Shown here one piece after another: positions 33,321 through 44,480 of a stretch of DNA of 64,000 bases; position 1 is the first letter of the stretch, and each line of letters opens with the position of its first letter. This DNA comes from Agrocybe praecox. Taxonomy: Eukaryota > Basidiomycota > Agaricomycetes > Agaricales > Agrocybaceae. Below the pieces are notes generated by a model that was not told where the DNA came from, did not search any database, and saw only the letters and a list, made by a program, of their open reading frames with translations. Location of the stretch: positions 1,837,618 through 1,901,617 of the forward strand of contig OZ024850.1 in the NCBI GenBank assembly GCA_964017145.1, written 5' to 3'. A program made the translations under genes and the position numbers.

Positions 33321-34274
33321 CTACCATGGGCTGATCGTTTTCCATAATTCCACTTCTACCAAAAGTTCGTCTTCAAACTGAGGAAATACTAACCGGAATG
33401 TCTCCGCCCAGGCCTTATACCTTAGCCTTCTCCACATTGCTACAGTATATTCCCAGTACTCCGGGGCCCAAACTGCGCACCCCCAGTCCACTAAACCGGT
33501 GGGTCTATAATCTTCATCGACGAGGATGTTATTCGGGGATAAGTCGCCGTGAGTTAACATTATCTTGTATTTCTTGCATCGCAGTTTTGCCGCAAGATGT
33601 TGGATTGTAGGATCACTGGTTGGTTGTAGGGTGCAAAAGTATTCATTATGAAACGATTCTTGTGACTCGAATGGGCCGATTTGCTCATCCATAAGGATGC
33701 GATAGGACATGAATGGGCCCCCATTGAACCCAGAGACATTGACTTCGTGTGTAGGCCGAGGTAGACTCCGGAGCTGGGAAAGCCAATTACGAAGGATTTC
33801 ACGAAAGGAAGCTAGTTGTACTTCGGAAATGTCGTCAAGGCTGAGTTTCATGGAAGCAAGCTCCCGTCCTGGGACTTTCGTCATGAGAAGTAAAACTCCG
33901 GGCTTAGGCCCACTGAGTTGTACCAGGTCGAGAACCGCCGGGACAGGAATGGTCGTATTCTGGCTTATGTAGTTCATTGTCATGGCTTCGTTTATCATTG
34001 CCCCGTTATCCCTTCCAATTTTTGAATAAAGTCCAAAGGGAAGACCAGTAACATGAGCGGAAGTGGCGCCATGTCTCCCATAGTGGCGGATAAGATACGA
34101 GTATACCCAGACTCTGATGGCCTGAGGCATACAAAGCCATAGACACCACAGAGCGCTGGAAATAGTGAGATGTCTGTACAAGTTTTGTGTCATTCTTGGT
34201 GCAGAGGAGGGATTAATTGATGCCAATAGTAAAACGCACCGTTGATACGTAAGAAAATGGTCCATAACAGGCAT
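33321..34274 (-). CDS. Aminoglycoside phosphotransferase-like (APH) kinase-fold protein
   Basis: The C-terminal half carries the APH/kinase-like catalytic pair. LTHGDLSPNNILVDE holds the catalytic Asp and the metal-binding Asn, and GLVDWGCAVWAPEYWEY holds the DFG-equivalent Asp. Upstream, a nucleotide-binding lobe follows the pattern of fungal APH-family proteins: IPVPAVL, then VLLLMTKVPGREL. The length (about 300 aa) is normal for these. The first ATG in frame is at 34274. A 45-bp in-frame segment soon after it (GTGCGT...CCAAG) could be an intron; removing it leaves the frame open. A Trp/Leu-rich stretch near residues 35-60 is hydrophobic. The physiological substrate of this fungal family is not known; resistance to antibiotics should not be assumed. 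Confidence 0.85.
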   Translation of the reverse strand: MPVMDHFLTYQRCVLLLASINPSSAPRMTQNLYRHLTISSALWCLWLCMPQAIRVWVYSYLIRHYGRHGATSAHVTGLPFGLYSKIGRDNGAMINEAMTMNYISQNTTIPVPAVLDLVQLSGPKPGVLLLMTKVPGRELASMKLSLDDISEVQLASFREILRNWLSQLRSLPRPTHEVNVSGFNGGPFMSYRILMDEQIGPFESQESFHNEYFCTLQPTSDPTIQHLAAKLRCKKYKIMLTHGDLSPNNILVDEDYRPTGLVDWGCAVWAPEYWEYTVAMWRRLRYKAWAETFRLVFPQFEDELLVEVELWKTISPW

Positions 34275-34935
34275 GATATCAGCTGCTGTTGACACAGCCG
34301 TGCGCTTTGGATAGCGTTGACCACAGAAGTTGCTAACCCTTTTCGTTCCTCAGAACCAAACACCAATGCTTAAGTAAACTCTCAAGTCCAAAAAGCCTTG
34401 CTTATGTCACGTGTTTCTAGTTTAGATTCGAATAGCTCAACCTTTCTGGAGGCGCGAGGCACACTTGAACTTCAAGTTGCGCACTGCAAAGTGAATTTGA
34501 TCATGAAATTAGTTACGAGATGGTTTATCACAATTCACAAAGTTAAAATCGGAGGAATTTAATCAATACTCCGTTAGAAATCTCAGATACTTATCCGGAC
34601 TCCTGAGTCAGTCGGTCTTTTCGGCAGCGGTTGACTCATCCGATGAGGGGTACTTACAAACATGGGTGGATCTAAATCTCTGAATCTGGATAACATTAGC
34701 GAGAAAGACTCACATCATACATGCCTTCGTCTGTAGAAAAATGTTTCCGATACACGCGCAACCATAGCTAATGTATATTATTATTAGTAGTACGTTGAAC
34801 GTTTAACGTCGATAGCGGCGAACCGTTTGAGCGGTTTGTCTTTCCAGATCCGGAACCTTGTGATGCTTGCATGCGTGCGCTACCTGTTGACGTGAGTTGG
34901 ACATCAGTCTATTTCTCGCCTACAGTTGTAGAGCG
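34275..34935. other. Intergenic, no gene seen
   Basis: Divergent region between the phosphotransferase gene (minus) and the small orphan gene (plus). The left part should hold the former's promoter. Confidence 0.45.
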
Positions 34936-34943
34936 TATATAAG
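34936..34943 (+). promoter_or_regulatory. TATA box for the gene at 35054
   Basis: tatataag, 110 bp upstream of the ATG. This is a strong match in an otherwise plain intergenic region, and it supports the reality of the downstream small gene. Confidence 0.55.
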
Positions 34944-35053
34944 ACCCCGGCGTTATCAGTTCTAAAAATCTCAGGTCGAGCACCGAAAGGTTAAAGCTCG
35001 AAAACCCACCTTGTCTGCTCTGTGTGCTGCCATAGCTCTCCGACGATTTCACC

Positions 35054-35670
35054 ATGAGTCTTCTCAGCATCCCTCCACACAATATTTCACTGCAAGCCTT
35101 CGCCATATACGCAGGCGTTTTCTCTCAGGGGGACAGTGGTTTCCAATTTTCTTTTCTAATCCCCACCGACGGGGGAAGTATCGTTAAGATGCAACCAAGG
35201 AACGACATTGGCGGCTTTTACTACCACTCCGGCGAATTTAACATTGGATCTTCCGTGACATTATGCATTGCGGCTAAAATAGGTAATTCCCCTACAATTT
35301 TGATTATAACAGCTTCAGCTGACACTGACCATCAAACATAGGACAAGTCGCATCAGCTACGGATGTCTCGAATATCGATATGCATCTTCAAAGCATTTCA
35401 ATGGAGATTCCTCCTTACCTGGCATCGTTCAAGACAACTTTTGATTCAGGGACGTGGTTTATTGAAGGCGCATGCATACTCGCGGAAAACAAGTTCATCA
35501 ATTGTTCAGACATATTTGCCCTTGAGGAGGAGCTCCTCGCTTTAGCCACTGCACACGACAGCTATTGCATAAAGGGCCATCCCTTTCGCGTCCACACCTC
35601 CACAAGGTTCGAAGTCCTTCTATTGAGTATCTCCCAAACTCCACTCATCCGTTTACCAAGGTCATCTTGA
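35054..35670 (+). CDS. Small two-exon orphan protein, 185 aa
   Basis: Exons 35054-35282 and 35342-35670 join in phase through a 59-bp intron (GTAATT...CATAG), giving 185 residues. The fold is probably beta-rich at the start (SLQAFAIYAGVF, FQFSFLIP) and the C-terminal half mixes helix and strand. There are four Cys but no recognisable zinc motif. No signal peptide is obvious. A TATA box precedes it. I do not recognise the family. The clean splice and codon phase argue for a real gene. Confidence 0.6.
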
Positions 35671-36587
35671 AACTTGAGTCCTAACTGCCAATGAAATCAT
35701 CGAGAATGTTCTGCATGGCCTTACTAATGAATCCTTTAATACTTTTGGATAAATAAAACGAAAATAGATGTTAACTGCGTATCTCTTATCCCTGATGTTT
35801 CTTCCCCAAACAAAAAAGTCGAACAGTAAGAAAACAGTGTCTCGGTGTGAGAAGCGCTAAGTGTGGGAAAATCAAGGTAAAATGTGGATTGATCAGATCG
35901 TCGAGATCGCCAATCTCCATTTAGTTTCCAGGGGATTCCGTGCACAGTGCACACTACACATGCCCTTCCACGTGCGATCCCGAGCGCCTCCATCAAGACA
36001 TGCAGCTGCCGTAACACGCCCAATACGGACAAGATTTGCAAGCTCTAATTAAAACATCTTAGATTTTTGATTTATCATTTCATCGTACCTTCGTATTTCT
36101 GAGCGCATATACAGTCGAACCTGTCTTATCGCATAGCCCTCGGTGGACTTCCGAAGCTATGGGTTTGTGGAGGTCATGGGATTAAGCGGAGAGCTAGAAA
36201 AAGCTGCTAAAAATCACCCCATTCTGCATGATTGGTCAGTTACGAGTCCTCCTAAGAGGACGAGTTCTTATATTGCGCGTGTCCTATTTTTGATCTTGTC
36301 ACAGTTAAATGTCCGGATCAAAGTTCTCAGCCGGTTAAATCAGTAACCGGTTCGGTCATGTGATCTTTCGCTGTCCATTAATGTGTACTAGAGTCTAGTA
36401 CGTTTATTCTATTCATCGATGTTTGCATCCAACTTTACGTCGTTTTTCAGCTTTGCTTCTCAACATGCACCGACGCGCTCAATACCTGGAGCGATGTAGC
36501 CGTGCCCAGGGTACTCTAGCCCGTCATGCGTCCTGACTAGATCTGTTCAAGGCCCTCGCGCCACAGCTCTCAGAATTATGAAGTTCT
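35671..36587. other. No gene seen
   Basis: Contains scattered ggttaa/accggtt words near 36330-36350. Reading frames on both strands are short and unremarkable. Confidence 0.45.
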
Positions 36588-37225
36588 TTGGTATCTATGC
36601 TTGGATCAGGTCATCCAGCAATCACAGATATTACAAAGTACTACTTCCTACATCCGTCGAAACAAGTACGCCCCTTCATCGTTCTTTTGTTAGTTCAGGC
36701 TACGAATGGACTCGGAGGAGATTGGAGACGGAAGCTATGGGAGTCGCAATGTGAGGGTGCCGGAGGGAGTGCGAACGAATTGGACAGAACTCTAACGCGC
36801 CTGAGCGCTTCATACGGCAACAAACTATCTGTCCTCGGTGGCAACTTTGTATTGGGACGTGCATCTGCAGCATTATCCCGGCTCGGAGATAGCGAGGTCA
36901 CAGAACTGATCGCGAGTGTCCTGTCGAATCTCGTCGAAGGTGAAATTCTGCAAATGCGGGAAGTCAAGATGGAGGGGGATGCGAACATCACCAAGGTGTT
37001 TGTGGATGCCGACAAGCAGGGACGGTCAACGCCCACAAGCAGGGACGCGTAGAATATATATCTGCAAAAGACATACCTAAAAACGGAAAGCCCAATGGCA
37101 AAGGGAGCCAGATCAGCGGTGGTGCTGGGAGGGTGTCGCGAGGGTGAGGTGTGGAAAGAAATTGCGTTTGCGTACGGGAGAAACCTGGGCATTGCATTCA
37201 AGTACGTCGTCCACAACGACCGATG
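36588..37225 (+). pseudogene. COQ1-like polyprenyl diphosphate synthase, decayed fragment
   Basis: Blocks match the mitochondrial polyprenyl (ubiquinone side-chain) diphosphate synthase of fungi. They are LGSGHPAITDITKYYFLHPS and QVRPFIVLLLVQATNG; then, after a gap, YGNKLSVLGGNFVLGRASAA and NLVEGEILQM; and, after a frame change near 37045, YLQKTYLKTA, AKGARSAVVLGGCREGE and AYGRNLGIAFK. The segment that should carry the first aspartate-rich DDxxD site is deleted between ELDRTLTR and YGNKLS, and the second site (VDDVLD-like) is replaced by VVHNDR. It cannot be an active enzyme. The assignment rests on recalled family motifs; the order and spacing of five blocks make it solid. Confidence 0.75.
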
Positions 37226-38035
37226 ACGAGCACTGACGCAGCTATCGTCCCACGCAATCGTTTAGTGTCTGCCTTTCAGTTACCAAGGTGCTCACATCGA
37301 GAACACGTCTGCCAACGACGAACGGCCAGGAGAGAGGCATGCAAAGTTCCACAGAAACCCGAACGCCCTCGGAACGGATTTGGAACGTCTCCAACGACGA
37401 ACGACGGCGGAGATAGACGCATGCAGCGTCGCAACCGTCCTCTGCACGAATTCACAGCCTTCCTCGAAGAGAAATCGCTGCAGCCAACACGTCATGTCGA
37501 TCCCCAACCTCTGCAGCGCGTAGTTTCATCGAAGGGGCGTCGTCCAGAGCCTTGCAAAGAATGAATTGGAACAAAGGATGGGATCTGTACGAGGCATCAA
37601 GTAGCGAGAATGATAGTGGGTGACGATGGTGGAATGTGAAGCACCGGTGAGTCCGTCATAACGTTACTCTCGTAGTTGAACGATTGCTGACAATATATCC
37701 CACACGAATGCATCGCCCCTCTAGTTTTCTATTTGATTCACAACATCGGCAATGTGCAAACCACGTCCTTCATACGTCGACAATTCCACTCGGATTTTTC
37801 GATTTACGGAAGTGCTTAGGATGATCTGGAAGGAGGGATGGGATCTGCAGGAGGCACAGAGGATGATAATTGGCGACATGAGTGGATGGGGGGTGAATAT
37901 CGTTCTTCGCCTTCCATTCCATTCCAATCACTTCTTCTACCTCTCCTTGTTTTTCCGCTTCATCGTCACGCCACTTGTTTCGCAGCATTCCCCATTCCCT
38001 TACTCCCATTCCTCTTGCAGCACCTATTTCGTATA
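37226..38035. other. No intact gene; weak internal duplication
   Basis: A ggatgggatctg ... gaggca segment at about 37576 resembles one at about 37837, suggesting a local duplication of about 260 bp. A tgcaggtgaactggcac near 38036 begins what may be the decayed 5' part of the pheromone-receptor relic. Confidence 0.4.
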
Positions 38036-39612
38036 TGCAGGTGAACTGGCACGTTGACGTTTAACGATCGTCGAACATGGTACGGAGCGACAACATAATT
38101 AATTTTGCTCCTGTCTGGTGTGATATCTGTACGTTTTCACAATTATAGAAATGAAAATTTCTCACTTTGTTGACTAGTGTCAAAAGTTATCATCGGTATC
38201 GCTGTTGCTATTCCGGCCGCGTCTCTGTGTATAAACCACGACTTTATTGTATCGCCGCAGTTCGAACTGTCACTGAGTTCAAGGCAGAGGTAATCTAAAC
38301 TTGTTTCAGAATTTTACTCGCCTTTCTTATGCTTATTTCCCAGAAACGTCGTAATATTATGATTGTCCTCGCCATTGGTGTTGGGATCCCTGTCCTTGTC
38401 ATGGCACTCCGTATGACCCTTCATGCTTAGGTATGTATCTCTGAAAACTAATGTCCTGTTATTATAGACTACATCGTACAAGGGCACTGTTACAATACCT
38501 TTGAAGAATTTGGTTGTTATCCCTCCACGTACAAAACTCCTCCGGCGTATGCTTTCGTCTTCATGATGCCTGTGGTAATTGGCCTGGCGTCCGGTACCTA
38601 CTCCAGTACGTTACTCTCGATACCCTTTCATGCATTTACGTCTTTATTTAATGTCTCTATCTAGTCATGAGTATCATTGCTTTGCGCAAAAGACACGCCG
38701 AGTTCAAGGAAATTCTTTCAGCCAACAAGAACCTCAATTCTAACCGCTTCTTGCGCCTCATGGCTCTTGCCGGAATTGAAGTCTTGTGTTCTGTGCCGTT
38801 GGGCATCAGCAGCATTGTACTAAATGCTACTCGAGGCGTTGTGAGCCCATGGATTTCATAGGAAGACACGCATTACAGTAAGTATCGCCGTTTTACGAGA
38901 TTCTAGTCTTCAAAATCTCATTTCTTTTTGCAGATGTCTCTCGCATCGATCAAGTGCTCGCCATGTATTGGAAGTTGGACCCGACGACTAAAACCGGTCT
39001 TGAGATGACGCGCTGGTTGGTCGTCGTTTGTGGCTTGATATTCTTTGCCTTCTTTGAATTTGCCGACGATGCCCGATAACACTAAAAGCTTGCGTTTAAC
39101 TCGGTTACCACACGCGTTGGAATCTCAACCACCGGAGCGACAAAGATTGGAACAGGCATGAGCTCTGCGGGCTCCTCTGGGTATGTTATTGACACTCACC
39201 TTGAGAATCTACTTTAGCTCATGACAAATTCTTTAGCTTTGGTAAATTCAAGGCAGGAGCGGTAGCTTCTAACATCAGCAACTTTGGCTTCCAGGGAGCG
39301 AAGCTACCCATTTTCATCACTGAGACTGTCGACGAGAAGCGCAAGTCTATGGAGTCCTTCTCCGATATGACCTCCATCAAAGATAGCGACTTTGGCTCAT
39401 CTGCATCCTTCCTCTGGTCCTCTACTTTCAATACCCTTACAAAAGACTCGAACTCGAATCTACCGGAGATTTCGAAACCAGCTTCATTGACTGTTTTGAT
39501 AACAATGACAAAGCCCAACACCCCCTTCATCAACGACCAGTGTCGGCAGTGTCGCCGACGGGCTCTTGAGTCCTTGACTTGTCCTCCACTGTCCCTGAAG
39601 ATTCACATCTAA
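38036..39612 (+). pseudogene. STE3-type mating pheromone receptor, inactivated
   Basis: Blocks follow fungal STE3 receptors, the seven-helix receptors of the B mating-type system: NFAPVWCDI; KVIIGIAVAIPAASLCIN; LYCIAAVRTVTEFKAE (only after restoring one lost base near 38238); a transmembrane block with AIGVGIPVLVMAL; YIVQGHCYNTFEEFGCYPST; YAFVFMMPVVIGLASGTYS; MSIIALRKRHAEFKEIL; LDPTTKTGLEMTRWLVVV; and a Ser-rich cytoplasmic tail. Introns are kept. Lesions: missing or garbled first helices, the one-base loss, a TAG at 38859 in place of Trp in PWIS-WED, and two TAA codons near 39077-39085. Not functional. No pheromone-precursor gene with a CaaX ending was recognised nearby. The family call is firm; a position in a mating-type locus is not shown. 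Confidence 0.85.
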
Positions 39613-40040
39613 GGCGCAACGACAACATTGTTTGAACCCTTTCTTTCTTTTCATCTCTCCCTGTTCCAGAACTTGCTCAGAAGCACGTACTTGGTTCTTC
39701 CGTCATTCTCTAATTGTAGCCTTTAAACCTGATTTTCTTTTTTTTTATACCCTTAGTTGACTTTTCACTCGGATTCCTCTTAGTCCCCAACACCTACTTA
39801 CCAGTACCACATTGTAGCCTAATGAATTCCTACCCCAATCATACCCACTTCATGAATAAAACCCCTTACATTACGACTTACTTAACACGTTAGATAAGTA
39901 ATAATCTCAGTTTATGTAGAAGATTCAGGTCAACCTCCCCAAATTGAAAGGTCCGACAGCAATGGCTTTCTTGGAATGCAGAGATGTCGTATCACATTAA
40001 CAAACGGGGAACATACAGATACAATATACAGATACAGCAA
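39613..40040. other. Intergenic, no gene seen
   Basis: Convergent 3' flanks of the receptor relic and the TPR gene. Pyrimidine-rich sequence. Confidence 0.45.
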
Positions 40041-41957
40041 TTACTGGGAGGATTCTGATGTTTTATTGAGAGCATTGCGCAGCCGCTGATTAAAAGGACT
40101 GTCCGGTGGGTTGCCAATTATCATTTCAGGGGTAGGAGGAATGGATGCTTTTTTTTCGGACAAATGAAGAGGAACAGAGGTGGTAGGTGGGGATGAGTCC
40201 TCTTTCTTGACGCCTAAAGCACCATCACTGGTATGCTCTCTACTACGTCAAAGTAAACATGATGGTCATTTAATGATTCAAGTTTAAATAATGTTTATAA
40301 TGAGGATTCAACAGCCTCATTAGCAGTTTACATACGTGCAACATGATTGGAAAACAATAAATAAAACTCTAAATCAGGACTCGTACATGCCATGCCTTGC
40401 AATGGCCCACACCCACAAGTGATGTTTACTTCTACTCGTAACACGGATGTGGGTTGTCCAATTAGACGCTCGTAGGTTTGTACCACCTCTTCTGCATCGC
40501 GGGTGGCACTTTCCAAGTCTCCATTCAGCCGTGCAACATAGGCAGAGTAGCGAACCAAACCAGCGAGCTGGATTTGGGCTTCAAAGGTTGGACCAGTGGC
40601 AGCCACGAGAGGACGCCCAAGGGTCACAGCCTCTGTGATTACTTTGTAGGCCTATACAAGCTCCCCAGTGTTCACAAGCCTGCGCGACATGAGGCAAAGT
40701 GCATGTGCAAGGTGGGGCCCATAAACATCTTCGTTTGTCTTGGTAAGTATCTTATAAAGGTTTACAGCAAACCGAGACATTGCTAAAGATTCATGGTGCA
40801 TATCAAGGTTGGCAAGTGCGATAGTTAAATCCGACATCGCCCATGCGCCGTCCTGGATTGATCCTCCATTCTTTCTGCCTTTTAAGTTTTCGCGTATTTT
40901 TGCAATCCGAGCGAACACATCAAATTGTAGGTCTTATATTTCTTCTTTTGTAGAAGGCTCTAGATGAGTGGCGAGAGTGGAAGACTGTAAATGTGTACGA
41001 TCTGGCTCTTCTAGTGAATAAAATTCGCCCGGAGCGATCTTTTTAAATAGAATCTCAATCCTGTCCACTTGACATGTGATAGCCTCCTTATACACAAGGT
41101 GTTCGTCTAATTTGACATGTGGGGGTAGTTGGGACAATATAGCGGGAGTGGAGCCCTGGAAGGCGAGGTCATAATTATCCAACACTTGGGGAAGCGATGA
41201 TAAGTGTTGAAGGTGAGCAATCCCGGCATGCGTAACAGCAGCTCGGATTTCGATTGTGGTGGCCTCAATTCGGACCGCAGAGGCTTGAGTTTGAGCTGTT
41301 GAGGCCTCGACCTGTGCTGTCGTCGCCTGGACCTGTGCTGCGGCGGCTTCTATACGTAGTAATGCGAACATCTTAATATTCATATCAGCAAATATCCGGC
41401 TGAGTATTGATTATTCTCATACCATGAAATCACTTCGACATTTGTTTGCCCCATCTCGGAGATTCCGAATGGATTCTTCCAGGCTATTCCGCTTCCACCA
41501 AGGTCCAACTTTTCGCTTTATCCAGGTACGCAATTTTCTATCCGAGGCAGAGTGAATTTGTAGTATAGGTTTGCACTCCTCGTGTACCCTTTCCATTTCC
41601 CTACAGGAGATGTGAATAAAAATGGCCGCTTAATGATGCTAGACACGCACTTCGAAAGTCTTATTATGGCCTTTTGCATATCCGGTGCACTTTCTAGAAT
41701 CTCCTTATGTCCGTCATAGAATGTCTTGAGCTCTTGTACGATTTCGAGTGTCTCCGCAGCCAGAGATTCTGCTGTTCGCATATTCCGACCAGGCTGAGAA
41801 TGAGACAATCAGCTTCGAAGCCTTCGCCCTAGTAGCAGTGATGGCGAATTCATACCTTCTTAAACGAGTCATTGAGCGTTTGTGCGAGTTCGATAATGTC
41901 CTTGAGTGCTATTGCAAGCGAGACTACGGCCAGAGTGATAGATAATGGATCTGACAT
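40041..41957 (-). pseudogene. TPR-repeat gene with N-terminal helical domain, two in-frame stops
   Basis: Exons 41957-41856, 41793-41651, 41600-41423 and 41371 onward chain in phase through GT-AG introns of 62, 50 and 51 bp. The N-terminus, MSDPLSITLAVVSLAIALK, is the hydrophobic start common in mushroom proteins of the NLR-like and signalling type. Next come helical segments (MERVHEECKPIL, WIKRKVGPWWKRN), an Ala/Thr/Gln-rich coiled coil, and TPR-like repeats (SLAMSRFAVNLYKIL, GPHLAHALCLMSRRLVNTGEL). The tail is Ser/Pro-rich and ends at 40041. Two stops lie in frame with continuing homology-like sequence: TAA at 40934 and TAG at 40652 (GELV-stop-AYKVITEAV, where Gln would fit the TPR). The gene seems recently inactivated, unless readthrough or an unseen intron rescues it. 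No nucleotide-binding domain is seen. Confidence 0.6.
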
Positions 41958-43984
41958 TGTAAGGAAAGCGAAGAAAAGAAGAAGGTTTCTGGTAGGTGAG
42001 AAGTTGCCTGAGATTATACGATTTCACCGAATATCATCAGCACTGCCCGGCGCCCATCTATCCGTTATAAATCAGATATGATATATGAGAGCCGTCATCC
42101 ACTATGTTCCGAAAATAACTTACTTGTTTCCATGCCGTGTAGCGTATCGGCCCTCTACCAAAATTCGTTATGGATGAAGTATCCGTAAACGATGGTGGAC
42201 ACGGTTATGATAACTCGCAAGTTGCGAAGAAGTTGTGGCCTTGCGTGTACGGTGTTAAACATGCACTGCTTGAGGCTGTGGGAAATATATCAGCCGCACA
42301 TCACTGCAGAACCAATGATACACAACGTAGTGCAACCATCGCATATAAATATGATTTGAAGTAGTGGAAAAAAAGTGCATTGTCGTTATTTCCGATGGCA
42401 AGATCCCGTGACATTACTAAATAACACCGTGGTTCTGCTACTGAGCGCGTTCGACTCTAGTGTCGTCGGGTTATTTTCGTCCCAGTGTCAATATCCAGGT
42501 GGCCTTAGGTTGCAACCACTTAAACCTTTATTCCTACTTTTCTCGGTAGCGATTTCGCCCAAACCAAACAAATATTCTAAGCCTCGAAGATCAGAGACGG
42601 GCTACTGGAGCTTGCACCTGACAAGGCAACACCGAGTTTGTTCCTTTCACAAACTTTCTCAGCGTTAAATTCCTCGTCGAATTGGAGGAAGTTTATTACC
42701 TAACGCACAACATGCTGCTGGACTTGAGAGAGAAAATTCCCCTGAGCCACGATGTCCACCAGTAGCTTAGCTTTTTTGGACCTGCTTGAAGAGGAGAGAC
42801 TAAGAATCAATTCGAAGGTCAGTAAGTATCAAACCGATTACGATTGATAGTACAGCTTGTGTGACCATGATACTTACTTGATGTTTTCCTCAACGTTGGC
42901 ACCTTCAAATCACCATCGTGTTCGGTCGAGCACTAACAAGAACGAAAGCCGGTATTACGTCGAATTGAAATTCTTCATATCCACTTTTCATTTTGGGATG
43001 TGAGACCAAGATGTAGGACACCGAGAAGCGACGTGAAGATAGTAGAAAACAGAACGGTGGGTTTTGGAGAAGGTAAGCGAATTTCGTCGTTGATATGAGA
43101 AGGGATAGGTGGGGAGGTGGCTAGAGGGGTGCTAAATGTTCACCATCCTGAAGCCGAGACTTGTATAAAATCGTAATTTGCTCACACAGTTTGTGTTTCC
43201 CTACAGAATCCGCAATAAAGGTAATGTCCATGCTTTCAGCAGTAGCCTCATGCTCTACTTTCAAAGACGAATCAGCACCAATGCCAGTACATCTGCATGC
43301 GTGATATGCAAACTCACCCCATAAAAGTTGGATGATGCATGCGCTGATGGCATGGGTCGCAGTGTTCATCACGGTGCTCCGTAGAGCATACAGTTGACTC
43401 TGAAGCCTCACTTACGCCCGCTTGATATTTTGCCGTACTCGTCTATCTTTCCAATTTCATGACTACTAGAAAAAAAGCACAGTCGTGCTTCACGCCCAAG
43501 CATGGAAATGGGCGAGGCATAAGAAACGCCGAGTTCATATTTTATTTACAAGAAAAGGACGCTTGTAACAATGCAGAACGTTATGACTCGAGAAATGGGG
43601 CGCGGGGAGGCAGATAAAGCATTGCTGGCCGAGGCTTCGGTGAGCAGGTACCAGCAGCTCACGAAAAAATGCGTTGATAAAGCTCAAGTGATGATAGAGA
43701 TTGAACAATCGGTGAAACCTGCGTCGCCTTGATGCACACGGGAAATACTGAGCAGGATAGAAAGGACGTCAATGCAAACGTTCCTGTAGAGAAAATAGTC
43801 AGGTTTTTTATGGACCCGATGAGTCGGGTTGAGAGCATAGCCTGGAAAAAGCCGAGAAAAGAGATACCCTGAGTGATAACGAGGCTGACAGGTGGGTGAA
43901 GGGTATACTGAACCATATCCCAGGTTATTTGAACTAAAACCAAAGAAAAACAGTGGGTTGAAGCAGCTAGAGCAGAATTACGAA
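41958..43984. other. No supportable gene
   Basis: Short frames such as the minus-strand one at 43121-43411 and one at 43659-44021 have no recognisable motif and no good splice partners. Confidence 0.4.
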
Positions 43985-44480
43985 GCAAGTGGGTGGAAAT
44001 GGTGGCGGAAGGGAAGAACAAAAATTGTCTCAGATAAGGCTCGACCCTGGCGACGCGACGCGTAACAGAAGAAACCGAATGCAGTCGCGTGATCGTTCGG
44101 CGATGAAGCGATCCATTCCGTCTTCCGTGTTTGCTCTAAATTTCTCTGCTCGCCCTTACACCAGGGCACACCTCCTTTCGAAGAAACGAACTTTGGGGAT
44201 CAACGCATGGCATGACTGGCACTCGCAATACTGGTGAGTTCACGCTCTTCTTGTCATCCATACTTACTTATTATCCCAAGACCGCGCTACTCGACTCGAT
44301 CCTCGCAGAGAGTTCAGCCACTCTAAACTGCTACCATCCTCAATTTTTATTCGTATCGTACAACCGTGTCTTTTTGACCAGTACGTGCCTTCTTTCTTTC
44401 TGATACACTACCTCACTCGCATCTATCCTCCTTCTAGACTCCGCATCTTGACGAACTGGTATCGATGGATGGGTGTGTTG
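43985..44480 (+). repeat. Duplicated module, copy 1
   Basis: Shares gcgacgcgacgcgtaac, gaagaaaccgaat, gtcgcgtga and ccgttcggcg-like blocks with the segment at 47505-47660. It also shares ctgctaccatcct and gaccagtacgt ... ttctagactcc with 47930-48065. The second part keeps an intron-like gtacgt...ctag unit in both copies, so the duplicated piece was once genic. The product is not recognised. Confidence 0.55.
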
